Source of the DNA: Algoriphagus aquimarinus
Lineage (GTDB): Bacteria > Bacteroidota > Bacteroidia > Cytophagales > Cyclobacteriaceae
Direction of reading: 5' to 3'
Length of the DNA: 64,000 nt
Assembly: GCF_007997215.1 (NCBI RefSeq)
Contig: NZ_VORW01000015.1
Coordinates: 1-64,000 of the forward strand
The notes under the pieces were generated by a model. It was given only the letters and a program-made list of their open reading frames with translations, made no database searches and was not told the origin of the DNA. Below are positions 9,875 to 19,407 of this stretch, one piece after another. The first letter of the stretch is position 1. Every line of letters begins with the position of its first letter. The position numbers were made by a program, and so were the translations under genes.

Positions 9875-11414
9875 TTTGTAATTTCTTTTGGTATGCTATG
9901 CCTTCATTGCTCAATCTGTATTTCTGTTTAGAACTTGTTGGTTTATCAGGAATGGTTCTTTCTACCCATTTTTGTGCAATAGCAGGGTTTAGGTATTTCT
10001 CCATAAAATTGTCACGATGCTTTAAATCAAGTCTATTCATCAATTCTTCACGCATCATTTCACCCTGTAAAATTAGAATCACGCGCTCAGGCTCTGTTAA
10101 ATTATTAAAGAATTGAACTTGCCCAGTGACTTGCCCAGTGACTTGCCCGGTAACTTGCCCGGTAACTTGCCCGGTAACTTGCCCGGTGTCATGAGCGGTA
10201 CTTGCAGAAGGACGCCAAACCGTGACCAAAAATGATTTATTATCCTCAAAATCCGGAGCTCTAAGTCCTCTCTCAGCGGAAAGCGCAAACATTTCCGGAA
10301 TCCCAGTACCAAAGCGCTCGATGGCACCTGTCAAAAACATGCAATTGGCCAAGGTAGGGTTAAAAGGATAGGAACTATGTGGTTCCTTTAACTGGGAAAT
10401 ATCCAGTTCTCTGGGTAAGGAACCCGGATTGGAGATCTCTATCCGGTCTTGAAAAACAGAAACCTGGATACTGCCTTTGCTGTAATAATCCCGATGTGCA
10501 ATGGCATTGATAATTCCCTCTGCTATTACTGCACGAGGAATTTCATAGGTGGTATCTACCAAATTTGCTTTACTTCTGTCGCCTGTGGAAAGGCTAATTT
10601 TGGAAAGCACAAAGTCGATGGCATCATCTGCCATTTGAAAAACCGTCCCTCCGAATTCCTTGTAGTCCGGAATAGGTTTCCTGACCTTAAACCCGTGAAA
10701 ATGGGCACACTTGACAGTAGCAGCGGGAAAGTAAAACTGGGGATTTTTCCCGAAAGTTAAGATGGCACTGTTGGTCAGCTGCCCTTGTCTTATCAAGCGT
10801 AAGTGGGTAAGGATTTTTTCTTTTGGATCCGTTTCTCTAAGCGGAAAATTACGCTTGGCCCTTGCCTCACGAACAAATGTCCCCAAAGCTTCTTCCGAAA
10901 TATCATCCAGACTGGCTTTGCTCAGGGTACCACTGTCAAAATCATCTGTATCTATTTTCCCAGTTTGCTTGAGATATAAAATGGCAGAACGGTAGACTTC
11001 CCTTTTGAGATCGGCCAAAGTCTCAAAACGCTTTCTGGAGACCTTTTCTCCAACTTTTTCAATGAATGTCAGTTGCTTCGGGTGGCGCTTAACTCCATGA
11101 TTCCCCATAATAAATACCCAACAAGTTTTGTTATATTCTTGGGCTGCATCAAATTCCCGTTCGGTAGGAGAAATACCCTCACTGTCTTCAAAGCCATAAT
11201 CTGCACCCAAAATACCCAAATAGATATCAGCATTGTTGACTTGTTTGAGATATACTTTTTCTGGGCTATCTCCTGTCGCAGCTACTTCCTCAAACAAAAA
11301 GGCATCAAAAAACAGCCTCAGCAAATCGTCTTCCCTAACATAGGCGGCTAAAGCTTGCCGGATTTCCGCAAACTCCTTTTGAACACTTGATATGAAGATG
11401 GTTTCTTTAGGCAT
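9861..11414 (-). CDS. DUF4062 plus GHKL-type ATPase and winged-helix regulator-like protein
   Basis: 517 aa. Residues ~1-110 match DUF4062 ('IFISSVQKEFAEIRQAL', 'YLGILGADYG'). The middle matches the RecG-like regulator ATPase (HATPase_c_4): 'AEGIINAIAHRDY', 'IEISNPGSLP', 'ERFGTGIPEMF'. After six TGQV tetrapeptides a C-terminal winged-helix-like segment follows. Such proteins are found next to type I restriction genes and are thought to sense or regulate; the mechanism is unknown. It lies between the HEPN gene and hsdR, overlapping hsdR by 14 bp. The tetrapeptide linker is encoded by identical or near-identical 12-bp units and so can change length without a frameshift. Confidence 0.75.
   Translation of the reverse strand: MPKETIFISSVQKEFAEIRQALAAYVREDDLLRLFFDAFLFEEVAATGDSPEKVYLKQVNNADIYLGILGADYGFEDSEGISPTEREFDAAQEYNKTCWVFIMGNHGVKRHPKQLTFIEKVGEKVSRKRFETLADLKREVYRSAILYLKQTGKIDTDDFDSGTLSKASLDDISEEALGTFVREARAKRNFPLRETDPKEKILTHLRLIRQGQLTNSAILTFGKNPQFYFPAATVKCAHFHGFKVRKPIPDYKEFGGTVFQMADDAIDFVLSKISLSTGDRSKANLVDTTYEIPRAVIAEGIINAIAHRDYYSKGSIQVSVFQDRIEISNPGSLPRELDISQLKEPHSSYPFNPTLANCMFLTGAIERFGTGIPEMFALSAERGLRAPDFEDNKSFLVTVWRPSASTAHDTGQVTGQVTGQVTGQVTGQVTGQVQFFNNLTEPERVILILQGEMMREELMNRLDLKHRDNFMEKYLNPAIAQKWVERTIPDKPTSSKQKYRLSNEGIAYQKKLQNEPK
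10117..10188 (-). repeat. Six tandem 12-bp units encoding TGQV
   Basis: On the plus strand the unit is ACTTGCCC(A/G)GT(G/A), repeated six times without spacers. Each unit encodes Thr-Gly-Gln-Val in the linker before the C-terminal winged helix of the DUF4062 protein. Being a multiple of three, slippage changes linker length but keeps the frame. Confidence 0.9.
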
Positions 11415-11458
11415 TAACTTATGCTTGAATTTGAGATTAAATAATCCATACCAAATTA

Positions 11459-12769
11459 CTACCCCCCTAGTTTATATTTTGATTTATGATTAAACTTTAG
11501 CCAACCTCTCCAATTTGTATGAACCAAGGCTTCTATCTCTAAAATATCTAAAACATGGATAAATAGATACAATTCAAGCTTTTTAGACAAGTCATAAGCA
11601 TATTCAGGAGAAATTTCATTGGGTAATTTACCGCTATGCATCAATTGATCTCTGATAGTTTTTAATTCGGTCAAGTCGAGAGAAACATCCCAATTGTTTC
11701 GCAAAAAATGATTGTTGATTTTTCTTTTAAAAATTTCATCCCAGGCCGTTATTTTCTGAATACTTTGAAGGAGACTTGACTTTTGAGATTCATTGAAAGC
11801 AGTAGGGTTTTTCAAAAGATACTCGCTAAAGTTTTTTTTCAAAGACAGCTTTAAGCTTTTCATTTCACCATTCAGAACCTTCCATGCATTTTTATCATTG
11901 GCTTGTTCTTTAGCAATTTCACTCCCTAGCCTTTCTAAAGAAACAATCAAACTTGTTAATTTTAACTCTAAAAGTCCAGTAGAAGCAGAGATTGCTAAGG
12001 TGTTGCCAATATCATTAATACTTTCTAAATCAAATTCACTTAGCGTATCCAATTTCTGTAGCCCTTGTTCAAAGTATTGTAAGTAATCACTTTTTCTTTC
12101 CAGCATTTTATAATCTCCGCCAAAAAATTCACCTGAAATATATTTATCCAGGTAAACCAAGTGGGAGTCATTAACGGTAATGGCTCTATAGGAAACCTGA
12201 GAACAACTCAAAGGCCTCATGAGTATGCATAGCTTCCTTAAAAAATCATTAACTACATCTAATACGATATCGTTACCTTCTATAACCACCTCATTACCTT
12301 CTAAAATGGCTCCCATTAAGATTTGGGTTCTTCTTGCTGTCGATTTAGAATGTTTGGTAGGTTTAATTTGGATTTTCATCCCTTTATATTCAAAATCTAT
12401 TAAAAAGGGGAAGTATACTCCAGATAATTTTGAGGATACTTTTTGTACTGAATTTTTTTCCCCGATTGTTAAAGAATTACAAAATGCCATGACATCATTA
12501 TTAGTTGACTGAAAGTCATTTGCAATTTGCCCCGTACAAGAATGGCCATCCTCAAGTTTTCCGGTAAAATAAGCCCATTCAAATTGACCAAAAAAGAACT
12601 TTACTGTACTAAAACAAATTAAGGCCCCCGTTGAAAAGCATAACAATTCGAATGAGATTGTCTCAGTCATTTCACCTTTCACCAGCTCACCAGTCCCCTT
12701 AAATTTTTTAAACTTAGAGGAGCCAAGGATTGAATCAGAGATGCTATGTAAGGATTCATCAAACATCAT
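11459..12769 (-). CDS. ApeA-like HEPN protein in the type I restriction operon
   Basis: 436 aa, soluble. The N-terminal part resembles the ApeA N-terminal region ('FKGTGELVKGEM...'), and the C-terminal helical part carries 'RDQLMH' (R373, H378), the R-x4-H signature of HEPN ribonucleases. Proteins of this type act as RNA-cutting abortive-infection effectors in several defence systems. The ATG overlaps the hsdS stop as ATGA, so it is translated with HsdS and presumably watches over the restriction enzyme as a backup toxin. The HEPN motif is seen directly; the ApeA label is from memory of the family and less certain. Confidence 0.65.
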   Translation of the reverse strand: MMFDESLHSISDSILGSSKFKKFKGTGELVKGEMTETISFELLCFSTGALICFSTVKFFFGQFEWAYFTGKLEDGHSCTGQIANDFQSTNNDVMAFCNSLTIGEKNSVQKVSSKLSGVYFPFLIDFEYKGMKIQIKPTKHSKSTARRTQILMGAILEGNEVVIEGNDIVLDVVNDFLRKLCILMRPLSCSQVSYRAITVNDSHLVYLDKYISGEFFGGDYKMLERKSDYLQYFEQGLQKLDTLSEFDLESINDIGNTLAISASTGLLELKLTSLIVSLERLGSEIAKEQANDKNAWKVLNGEMKSLKLSLKKNFSEYLLKNPTAFNESQKSSLLQSIQKITAWDEIFKRKINNHFLRNNWDVSLDLTELKTIRDQLMHSGKLPNEISPEYAYDLSKKLELYLFIHVLDILEIEALVHTNWRGWLKFNHKSKYKLGG

Positions 12770-14070
12770 GTCACTTTTATCTTCCCCGTCACCGCACTGT
12801 CTATCAATGTAGCTTTGTATTCTTTAAGCTTTTCGATTTGGATTTGTTGTAAGGAAATGGCTTGATCGATTTTGGTAGATTGGGTTTTGATGTGTTGAAC
12901 TATTGATATCTGTTCTGCTACTGGTAATAAAGGAATAAACATTTTTCCCACTTCGTCTTGGCTTATATTGGGATCGACACGCGAACCTTTGGCAACAAAC
13001 ATCCAATGTGGTCTATAAAATTTTACATAAAAATAAAGGAAGTCATGATTTAGTCTTTTTGAAGGTAATATACCGCACAAAGCTTGGTTTATAGTGCCTG
13101 ATAATCTTAAAATAGAATGCTTTCCTATCGTTCCTGGTCCACCGTACATTGCAACGCATACGGTATTTTCGGGCATTAATTTACATGCTGTATCCCTAAT
13201 TGCAGCATCTGTTATTTTAACTGGCGTACTGAATAATTCACCGTTGTTTAAATCAGTTGTCCTTACCCAAGGGATATGACCATTATAGTATTTACTTACA
13301 TTTCCACTTTGTGGAGTACTTCCACTTGTTGTAGAGGCAATTTTTCGAATTTGAGTCACCTCCCAATGCTCCGGAATCTGCCCAATCCATTCCACCCCAG
13401 ACTCTTTGAGCCTTACATGTGGATCTAACCCTTTGGTTACCGCATTTTGAATGATGATTTGCTTGCGTTCTTTAAGCAGGGCTATAAGCTGCTCTTTTTG
13501 GGCAATGGCTTTGTCTATTTTGGTGGTTTTATCGTCTAGGAAGGCAGCTATGGCGGTTTGTTCTTCTTTGGGTGGGAAAGGGAATATAAACCTTCGAAAA
13601 TCTAAGTAACTTATATTCTGTCTTAATCCAGAACCTAATCCATAAATTATTTTATTATTATCTATGGCTCTAAAAAAGTAGTGGTAAAACCTTGAATCAG
13701 CTATCTGTCTGAATTTTAGATTTAAGTAAGCATTTGTAATAATGCCATTATAATCCGAGTATGCACTTCGCAAACTGACTTTATCATTCTGCAAATCTGT
13801 TGGGCGAAATATTAGATCCCCTTTATTTACAAGTTGGTAAGTCTCAAATGATTCAGGAACAAGTCCAGTTAGTTCCTCTTCTTGCTTTACTCTGATCTTC
13901 CCATAGCTCAAAGATAAAACAGTGTTTCTAACCATTCCTGTATTCTTTGACTTATTTTCTGAGATAAACCTCAACCCAGAATGAAGCTTCCAATGCTCCG
14001 GAATCTCTCCCAACCATTCCACTCCAGAATCTTTATAAGCAGAGTGTTTTTGAAAAGTTGTTTTATTCAT
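12766..14070 (-). CDS. hsdS: Type I restriction specificity subunit
   Basis: 434 aa. Two target-recognition halves are visible. Each begins with 'DSGVEWLGEIPEHW' or 'ESGVEWIGQIPEHW' and ends in a helical spacer ('QTAIAAFLDDKTTKIDKAIAQK' region and 'QISIVQHIKTQSTKIDQAISLQ' region). The two half-sites recognise the two parts of a bipartite target, with spacing set by the helices. It overlaps the DUF1016 gene upstream by 8 bp and the HEPN gene downstream by 4 bp. No inverted or extra hsdS copy is visible in the window, so there is no sign of shuffling specificity. Confidence 0.92.
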   Translation of the reverse strand: MNKTTFQKHSAYKDSGVEWLGEIPEHWKLHSGLRFISENKSKNTGMVRNTVLSLSYGKIRVKQEEELTGLVPESFETYQLVNKGDLIFRPTDLQNDKVSLRSAYSDYNGIITNAYLNLKFRQIADSRFYHYFFRAIDNNKIIYGLGSGLRQNISYLDFRRFIFPFPPKEEQTAIAAFLDDKTTKIDKAIAQKEQLIALLKERKQIIIQNAVTKGLDPHVRLKESGVEWIGQIPEHWEVTQIRKIASTTSGSTPQSGNVSKYYNGHIPWVRTTDLNNGELFSTPVKITDAAIRDTACKLMPENTVCVAMYGGPGTIGKHSILRLSGTINQALCGILPSKRLNHDFLYFYVKFYRPHWMFVAKGSRVDPNISQDEVGKMFIPLLPVAEQISIVQHIKTQSTKIDQAISLQQIQIEKLKEYKATLIDSAVTGKIKVT

Positions 14071-15124
14071 TGCTGTTCTGCTTTAGGGTTTGTTCTATTT
14101 CTTCAATAGTAGGCAGGCTGGATTTTAAATTTTCCGGCAACACTTCTGTCAGTTGAAATTCACTAACACCCATTGGCTTATTAATGTCGCGCAGGGCAAA
14201 CTCAGCTTCAATGTTGTTTTTATCCCTGCAAAGCAAAATACCAATCGTGGGTTTGTCGTCATCCCCTTTTAGCAAACTATCTACTGCCGAAAGATAAAAG
14301 TTGAGTTTACCGGCATATTCGGGGATAAAGGCGGTATTTTTAAGTTCAATCACTACGTAGGCTTTTAGTACTACATGGTAAAAAAGCAGGTCTATGTAGT
14401 AGTCTTTGTCAGCAATCTGTAAGTGGTGCTGCCTGCCTATGTAGGCAAAGCCCTTGCCCAGCTCCAGCAGGAATTTGGAAATGTGTTGAACCAATTGGGT
14501 TTCTATGTCTCGTTCGTTATAGGTCTCGGCCAAGGCAACAAAGTCAAATACATAAGGGTCTTTCAGGCTTTGCTGAGCTAAATCAGCTGTGGATTTGGGC
14601 AGTGTATGTTCGAAGTTGCTGATGATTTTACCATTACGCTCGTACAGGTTTGTTTTTAACTGCAACCCCAAAGTTTCCCTACTCCAATTGTTGTGAAGCG
14701 TTTGTTGTTGATAGAAAATGGCTTCCGCTATACTTTTTGATTTGGTGAAGATGAGCACGTTATGTCCCCAGGGCAATTGGTCAACAATGTGTTGACCAAA
14801 ATCCAGCACCAGCAATTGGTCAACGGTCTGTTGACTGATCTCTGAATGATAAAACTGGTAAAACTGCCTGCAATATTTCAGGTTGGTTACCGAAAATCCT
14901 TTCATTTCCGGAAATGCACTACCCAAATCTTTTGATAGTTGCCCTAGTAACTTATCCCCCCAAGCCGCCTTCATCTGCTGCTCGCTGATCATTCTACCCA
15001 GGTCGAAATAAAAGTGGATTAACTCTTTGTTGGCTGCCAAAGCAGCTTTTACACGAGCCACATGCACTTTCGCTTTTAAGGCTTTCAGCCAATCCTGATA
15101 TTCTTGGTTACTTTGTATTTCCAT
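14063..15124 (-). CDS. DUF1016 family PDDEXK nuclease (YhcG-like)
   Basis: 353 aa. The N-terminal helical half ('ELIHFYFDLGRMISEQQ', 'FSVTNLKYCRQFYQF') is the DUF1016 N-domain. The C-terminal half has 'YYIDLLFYHVVLKAYVVIELK', the D...ExK strand pair of PD-(D/E)XK nucleases. These proteins are repeatedly found inside type I restriction operons; their exact task there is not established. It starts 4 bp after the end of hsdM and overlaps hsdS by 8 bp, so it is translationally linked to both. The catalytic residues appear intact. Confidence 0.88.
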   Translation of the reverse strand: MEIQSNQEYQDWLKALKAKVHVARVKAALAANKELIHFYFDLGRMISEQQMKAAWGDKLLGQLSKDLGSAFPEMKGFSVTNLKYCRQFYQFYHSEISQQTVDQLLVLDFGQHIVDQLPWGHNVLIFTKSKSIAEAIFYQQQTLHNNWSRETLGLQLKTNLYERNGKIISNFEHTLPKSTADLAQQSLKDPYVFDFVALAETYNERDIETQLVQHISKFLLELGKGFAYIGRQHHLQIADKDYYIDLLFYHVVLKAYVVIELKNTAFIPEYAGKLNFYLSAVDSLLKGDDDKPTIGILLCRDKNNIEAEFALRDINKPMGVSEFQLTEVLPENLKSSLPTIEEIEQTLKQNSNE

Positions 15125-15128
15125 TGGC

Positions 15129-17498
15129 TTACAATCCTAAAATTTCCATGATCAACCCTTCATTTTCCTGTTCTAATACCAAAATTTCCGCACTTACTTC
15201 CTCAATGCTTCGCAAAGGTTTGTGCTGGTAGAAGTACTTGTTAAAGCTGATTTCGTAGCCGATTTTGGTTTTGTCCAGATCTATCCATGCTTCATCCACA
15301 TGGGGTTTTACTTCCCGTAAGAAATACTCGTGGATGCTTTCTGCCAAAGGCACACTTTCGCTGTCACGCAGATCAGTTTGGTTTTCGTATATGATGTATT
15401 CGTTTGGTCTTCCGCTTGGATAGTAACCATAATCCGGCAGTTGATTTACAGTACAGTCCAAGTGATGCAGGAGTTGGTCGAGCTTGTCCCCACTCAGCTT
15501 TTGCGATTTCTTTATGACCTTTTCGGCTGTCTCGTCATACCAGCTTACCGCTTGTAAAATGGCATTCTTCTCGGAGGCCGTCAGTTTGCTTTTGCCTGCC
15601 TTCCCTTCAACCTTGCTCAGGGCAAGTAGTTCATCGTCCACCATTTTGGAGAAGACATTGTAATCACTGTATTCCTCCGTGCCTATGGCTGCCAATAATT
15701 GTTGCGCAGTTTCCAACAGGTCTCTTTGCTTTTTCCAGATGGCAGCTGATGTAAGTGATTTACGCTTTTTGGCGTTTAAGTCCAGGTCGTTTTTCTCACA
15801 CCAATCCAAGAGTTCTTTTTCAATGGACTTTAAGTCAGCATACACCTTTTCACCATGGGTTTCATAGGCCCACTGCATCGGTTCTTTGAGGGTTTTATCA
15901 AAGCGTAAGTCTGCAATGCGTTCGGCAGAAAACTGTGCTTTCAGTCTTGCCGGTCGGTCAATGGTTACTTTATAATAGCCGAAATCGGAGTTGTCAAAAA
16001 CCTTGGCAGCGATTCCATCATCTCCTTGTCGCTCAATAGTTTCAAAGTCGGTATAGGCTTTTTGAATCTCTGCAATGTGATTGGCTGTGAGCTCGCAGTT
16101 CTTATTGCCCAGGTTTTTACGCAGCTTGGCAAAACGCTGAGAAGCGTCAATAAGGATAACTTTTCCTTTTCGATGTTCTGCCTTATTGTTATGCAATATC
16201 CAGATATAGGTGGTAATACCCGTATTGTAAAAAAGGTTGTTGGGTAACTGAATGATGCAGTCCAACCAATCGTTTTCAATGATATGCCTACGGATATTGC
16301 TTTCCCCTCCTCCTGCATCACCGGTAAACAAACTAGAGCCATTATGTACTGAAGCAATGCGGGAACCCAGAGGACTTTGGCGCGTAGGTTTCATTTTATT
16401 GACCATCTCCATCAGGAAGAGCAATTGGCCGTCAGAACTACGTGGTGTGGCATCTACTTCCTCGGTATTGCCCCTGTAATCTTTGAGATTAACTAAAAAA
16501 CGGGAATCAATGATAGCGCTACCATCTTTAATATTTTTCACTTCACTGGCCCATGACTTCCCATAAGGAGGATTGGAAAGCATAAAATCAAAGGTATGTC
16601 CAGAAAATTCATCGGTGGAAAGTGTAGAACCCACACGGATGTTTTCGGGGTTGTTGCCCTTGATCATCATGTCAGACTTACAAATCGCATAGGTCTCATC
16701 ATTGATTTCCTTACCGTACAGATACACATCACCCATCGCACGGATAGCCCCTTCTTCATCCTTGATAAAGTTTTGGGATTCGGTCAGCATCCCTCCCGAA
16801 CCGCAGGCCGGATCGTAAATGGTCATCACCGGAGGCAATTGGTCTTTGATGGGATCAAAAACTATGTGGGTCATGAGGTCGATTACCTCACGAGGTGTAA
16901 AGTGCTCCCCAGCTTCTTCATTGTTCTCTTCGTTGAATTTCCGAATCAGCTCTTCAAACACATACCCCATTCCCAAATTGGAAAGAGGCGGTAGTTTTCT
17001 ACCGTTAGGATCCTCCTTTTCAAAGGGCGTAAGGTTGATATGCGGAGAAGTGAATTTTTCCAGTACGTCCAACAAAATGTCTTTTGAAGCCATGTGCCGG
17101 ATTTGGCTTTTCAGCTTAAACTTCACAATGATATCTACGACGTTTGGGCTAAAGCCATTGAGGTAGTCCTCGAAGTTGGCTTGTAAGATTTGCTGACTGT
17201 TGGTTGCGGTGTCATATAATCTTTGCAGCGTCCATTCACTGGTATTGTAGAATACAAAGCCACTGGCATCTCTCAATCCAGACTCGTCCCATTCCGTAAA
17301 ACCCGCTTCATCCCGCTGAAAGGCAAGCTCTTCCATCACGGCATCTTTGGTAGGCTCTAGTAAGGCATCCAGTCTGCGCAACACCACCATTGGCAGAATG
17401 ACATCGCGGTATTTACCTCTGACATACACGTCTCTCAGGCAATCGTCTGCAATGGACCAGATGAAGGAAATTAATCTATTGTGTACGGTTTGGTTCAT
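15129..17498 (-). CDS. hsdM: Type I restriction modification methyltransferase subunit
   Basis: 789 aa. The SAM-binding motif 'DPACGSGG' is at residues 229-236 and the N6-adenine catalytic motif 'NPPY' at 309-312. The N-terminal helical HsdM domain occupies roughly residues 1-160. The protein is longer than the common ~500-aa HsdM because of a C-terminal helical extension of ~250 residues that ends in 'ILVLEQENEGLIMEILGL'. It methylates adenine within the HsdS-defined target. It is the first gene of the six-gene operon, with ATG at 17498; the promoter should lie just upstream. Confidence 0.92.
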   Translation of the reverse strand: MNQTVHNRLISFIWSIADDCLRDVYVRGKYRDVILPMVVLRRLDALLEPTKDAVMEELAFQRDEAGFTEWDESGLRDASGFVFYNTSEWTLQRLYDTATNSQQILQANFEDYLNGFSPNVVDIIVKFKLKSQIRHMASKDILLDVLEKFTSPHINLTPFEKEDPNGRKLPPLSNLGMGYVFEELIRKFNEENNEEAGEHFTPREVIDLMTHIVFDPIKDQLPPVMTIYDPACGSGGMLTESQNFIKDEEGAIRAMGDVYLYGKEINDETYAICKSDMMIKGNNPENIRVGSTLSTDEFSGHTFDFMLSNPPYGKSWASEVKNIKDGSAIIDSRFLVNLKDYRGNTEEVDATPRSSDGQLLFLMEMVNKMKPTRQSPLGSRIASVHNGSSLFTGDAGGGESNIRRHIIENDWLDCIIQLPNNLFYNTGITTYIWILHNNKAEHRKGKVILIDASQRFAKLRKNLGNKNCELTANHIAEIQKAYTDFETIERQGDDGIAAKVFDNSDFGYYKVTIDRPARLKAQFSAERIADLRFDKTLKEPMQWAYETHGEKVYADLKSIEKELLDWCEKNDLDLNAKKRKSLTSAAIWKKQRDLLETAQQLLAAIGTEEYSDYNVFSKMVDDELLALSKVEGKAGKSKLTASEKNAILQAVSWYDETAEKVIKKSQKLSGDKLDQLLHHLDCTVNQLPDYGYYPSGRPNEYIIYENQTDLRDSESVPLAESIHEYFLREVKPHVDEAWIDLDKTKIGYEISFNKYFYQHKPLRSIEEVSAEILVLEQENEGLIMEILGL

Positions 17499-18420
17499 AT
17501 TTTACTTTCTACTACTTGTTAATTCTGGTTCTTATTTACCTGTCCAGAAGTCAGGACATTCTCTAACCTCCAATTAGATAGCCTTTTGCTTTCTTCATGA
17601 ATGATAGTTTGGTGATTCATTAGAAATTTTCTGCAAGCTAAAAAAACCTATGCCCGCATGAGACTTAAAATATCCGAAAAGGATTAAGAATTAAAGATAT
17701 AAAAGTTCAACCCTAAGAAAAGGTATTTTATGAAGATTTGGGATTTATTGGACTTGATACAGAAAAGTTTTCCGCACTACATATAGCTTCTCAAGTGTTG
17801 GAATAATCTGTAGTCATTCTGGTTCCTACCCGACTACTTTCTTCTGAAGAAGTATGAATATGGAAAAGCAAACCTTCAACATCTTTCAGTTTAGCTCGGC
17901 TTTCGGTTCACTTTTCTTCGCCAGCACAGTGATAAAAAGTGGAATCAATGTCGACGCAAAGTTGGCGCAGTGTCGAAGGACTAGACCATTTCGTTATGCA
18001 TACTTCCCATGTAATAGAGAGATAGGCATCTGCACTAGCACGATACTCCAATTTTGTAAAGATGCTTCACTCAGGTAATACTTTTATTTAGGATCATCGA
18101 TCTTCATAATCAACAGGATATTTGTCCAGCTAAGATTGTGAACCCACTGTGTAGCTGATTATGAATTCTCTACGCGGTGCGTAGAGAATTGCCCGTAATC
18201 CTGAAACGTTAAAACTGCCTCATATTCCACTGATAGGCTTCGGAAAAACCCGCTGTCAAGATATCGGACAAATGTTGGGATAGCCCCTGCACGGCTTTGA
18301 CCAGCTTGCTCCTACTCTACTTTTCATCTGCCGATTCGGCACAAAAAGTAATAGTAGAAATCCTTTAATTTTCGGTTTGTTTGTCCGCATACGTAAGATC
18401 GAATAAGTGGATCCAGCGTA
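17499..18420. other. Intergenic region with decayed sequence
   Basis: Over 900 bp between the hsdM start and the first remnant on the plus strand. It should hold the hsd promoter near 17500-17650. I found no intact gene; a 74-codon open frame at 17854-18078 resembles no protein I know. The clearest structure is the hairpin at 18164-18190. Together with the remnants that follow, this looks like the decayed edge of an older restriction locus. Confidence 0.5.
18164..18190. repeat. Perfect 12-bp-stem hairpin
   Basis: AATTCTCTACGC (18164-18175) is followed by a GGT loop and its exact reverse complement (18179-18190). No T tract flanks it, so it is not a standard terminator. It may be an insertion or recombination hairpin in this decayed region. 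Confidence 0.6.
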
Positions 18421-18735
18421 GGCAGATTCAAAGATCAGATGAAGGATGCTGGTCTACCTGAACCATAGTTTAAAACAGAAGGTATATTTATCAAGGTTTT
18501 AAAACGCTCTGTAAAAAGTTCGGGGAAAAGTTCATCTGCTGTTGCTAGAGAAAAAATAATTATTCTCATCAAAGAGGCACCATCTCTAACCCGGGAAGAA
18601 CTTGCTGTTGTGTTGGGAATTACTATTAAAGGCATTGATTATCAATTGAGTAAAATGAAAAAAGAGGTAATCCTAAAAAGAGAAGGATCGCGAAAAACAG
18701 GTATCTGGGTTTTAAACCCTAGTACTAGTAGATAA
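18421..18735 (+). pseudogene. C-terminal remnant of a RecG-like ATPase/winged-helix regulator
   Basis: The frame beginning GGC-AGA-TTC reads 'GRFKDQMKDAGLPEP', then a TAG at 18466-18468, then 'FKTEGIFIKVLKRSVKSSGKSSS...' followed by a winged-helix tail 'EAPSLTREELAVVLGITIKG...GIWVLNP' and TAA at 18733. This is the typical C-terminal end of AlbA_2/HATPase_c_4 regulator proteins, including the SSGK-type tandem linker. The N-terminal ~350-400 residues are missing and the TAG replaces a residue that is usually Glu, so it is dead. It is related in kind to the DUF4062 protein at 9.9 kb. Confidence 0.7.
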
Positions 18736-18770
18736 ACTAGGGTATAACCTAGGAGATAAAGTTAATAAGC

Positions 18771-19037
18771 TTGGCAGTACCCTCATTCAAAGAAGACCAT
18801 ATATCAGCTACCATCATCCGTTGGGTAAGCTGCACACCGAAAGGAAAGGTGATTTTAAATCCTACATTAATCAAAGCTCCAAAAGGAAGCATTGAATACG
18901 TAATTATTCATGAACTGTGTCATTTAGTCCACCATAATCATACACGTGCTTTTTATGCACTACAAGAAACCATCATGCCGGATTGGAAGGAAAGGCTGGA
19001 GCATTCTCTAGTGCAGAAGGGATTGCTTAACAAATAA
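18771..19037 (+). pseudogene. C-terminal fragment of a YgjP/DUF45 metallopeptidase
   Basis: 88 codons from a TTG, with a stop in frame just upstream, so the N-terminal ~140 residues of this ~230-aa family are gone. The preserved part has 'RWVSCTPKGKVILNPTLIKAP' (family form RWGSC) and the zinc site 'HELCH', followed by 'HNHTRAFYALQETIMPDW'. YgjP-type proteases are often neighbours of type I hsdR genes, so this is probably a leftover from an older type I locus. A functional short protein is unlikely, because the fold needs the missing half. Confidence 0.75.
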
Positions 19038-19064
19038 CTTTCGGAGCATATACTAAGCTCAGAA

Positions 19065-19331
19065 TTAACGCTCCAATGTAGCTATCAAAACCAAAACCTC
19101 CATGCCATAGGGGTTCTCCTTAAGGAGAGTTACTTTCTCAGAGAAGCTAATTTCAGACTCATATAATATCTCTATAACATCCATTAGATCTTCCATAGGA
19201 ACGTCCGAATTAAGATATATCTGTTTAATCTCAGAAAGACTAAATATTGACAATTCAGGCAGTCTTTGACTTATATAATCTTCCATTTCTTGCCTACGTT
19301 TCTTTATAACATTATACCCAAAAAAACCCAT
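19065..19331 (-). CDS. Hypothetical small protein, 88 aa
   Basis: Starts at ATG 19331 with 'MGFFGYNVIKKRRQEMEDY'. It is mostly amphipathic helix with acidic patches and has no signal peptide. I do not recognise a family. It is close to a broken lipoprotein gene on the same strand. Codon use looks like its neighbours, which supports it being real, but no motif gives a function. Confidence 0.5.
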   Translation of the reverse strand: MGFFGYNVIKKRRQEMEDYISQRLPELSIFSLSEIKQIYLNSDVPMEDLMDVIEILYESEISFSEKVTLLKENPYGMEVLVLIATLER

Positions 19332-19407
19332 ATCGAAACCGTTTAGTTATGAATAATTAAAATAAGATACCCCCACCAGAAGCAGCAACATCACTACACA
19401 AAATAAA

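Noticed and set aside
10117..10188. CRISPR-like repeat array
   Set aside because: The 12-bp units are contiguous, without spacers, and encode an in-frame protein linker.
15965..17166. Several long antisense open frames inside hsdM
   Set aside because: They follow the third-base pattern of the hsdM reading frame and show no protein-like motifs.
17854..18078. 74-codon plus-strand gene in the gap upstream of hsdM
   Set aside because: No recognisable pattern, biased composition, and located in a decayed region; likely chance.
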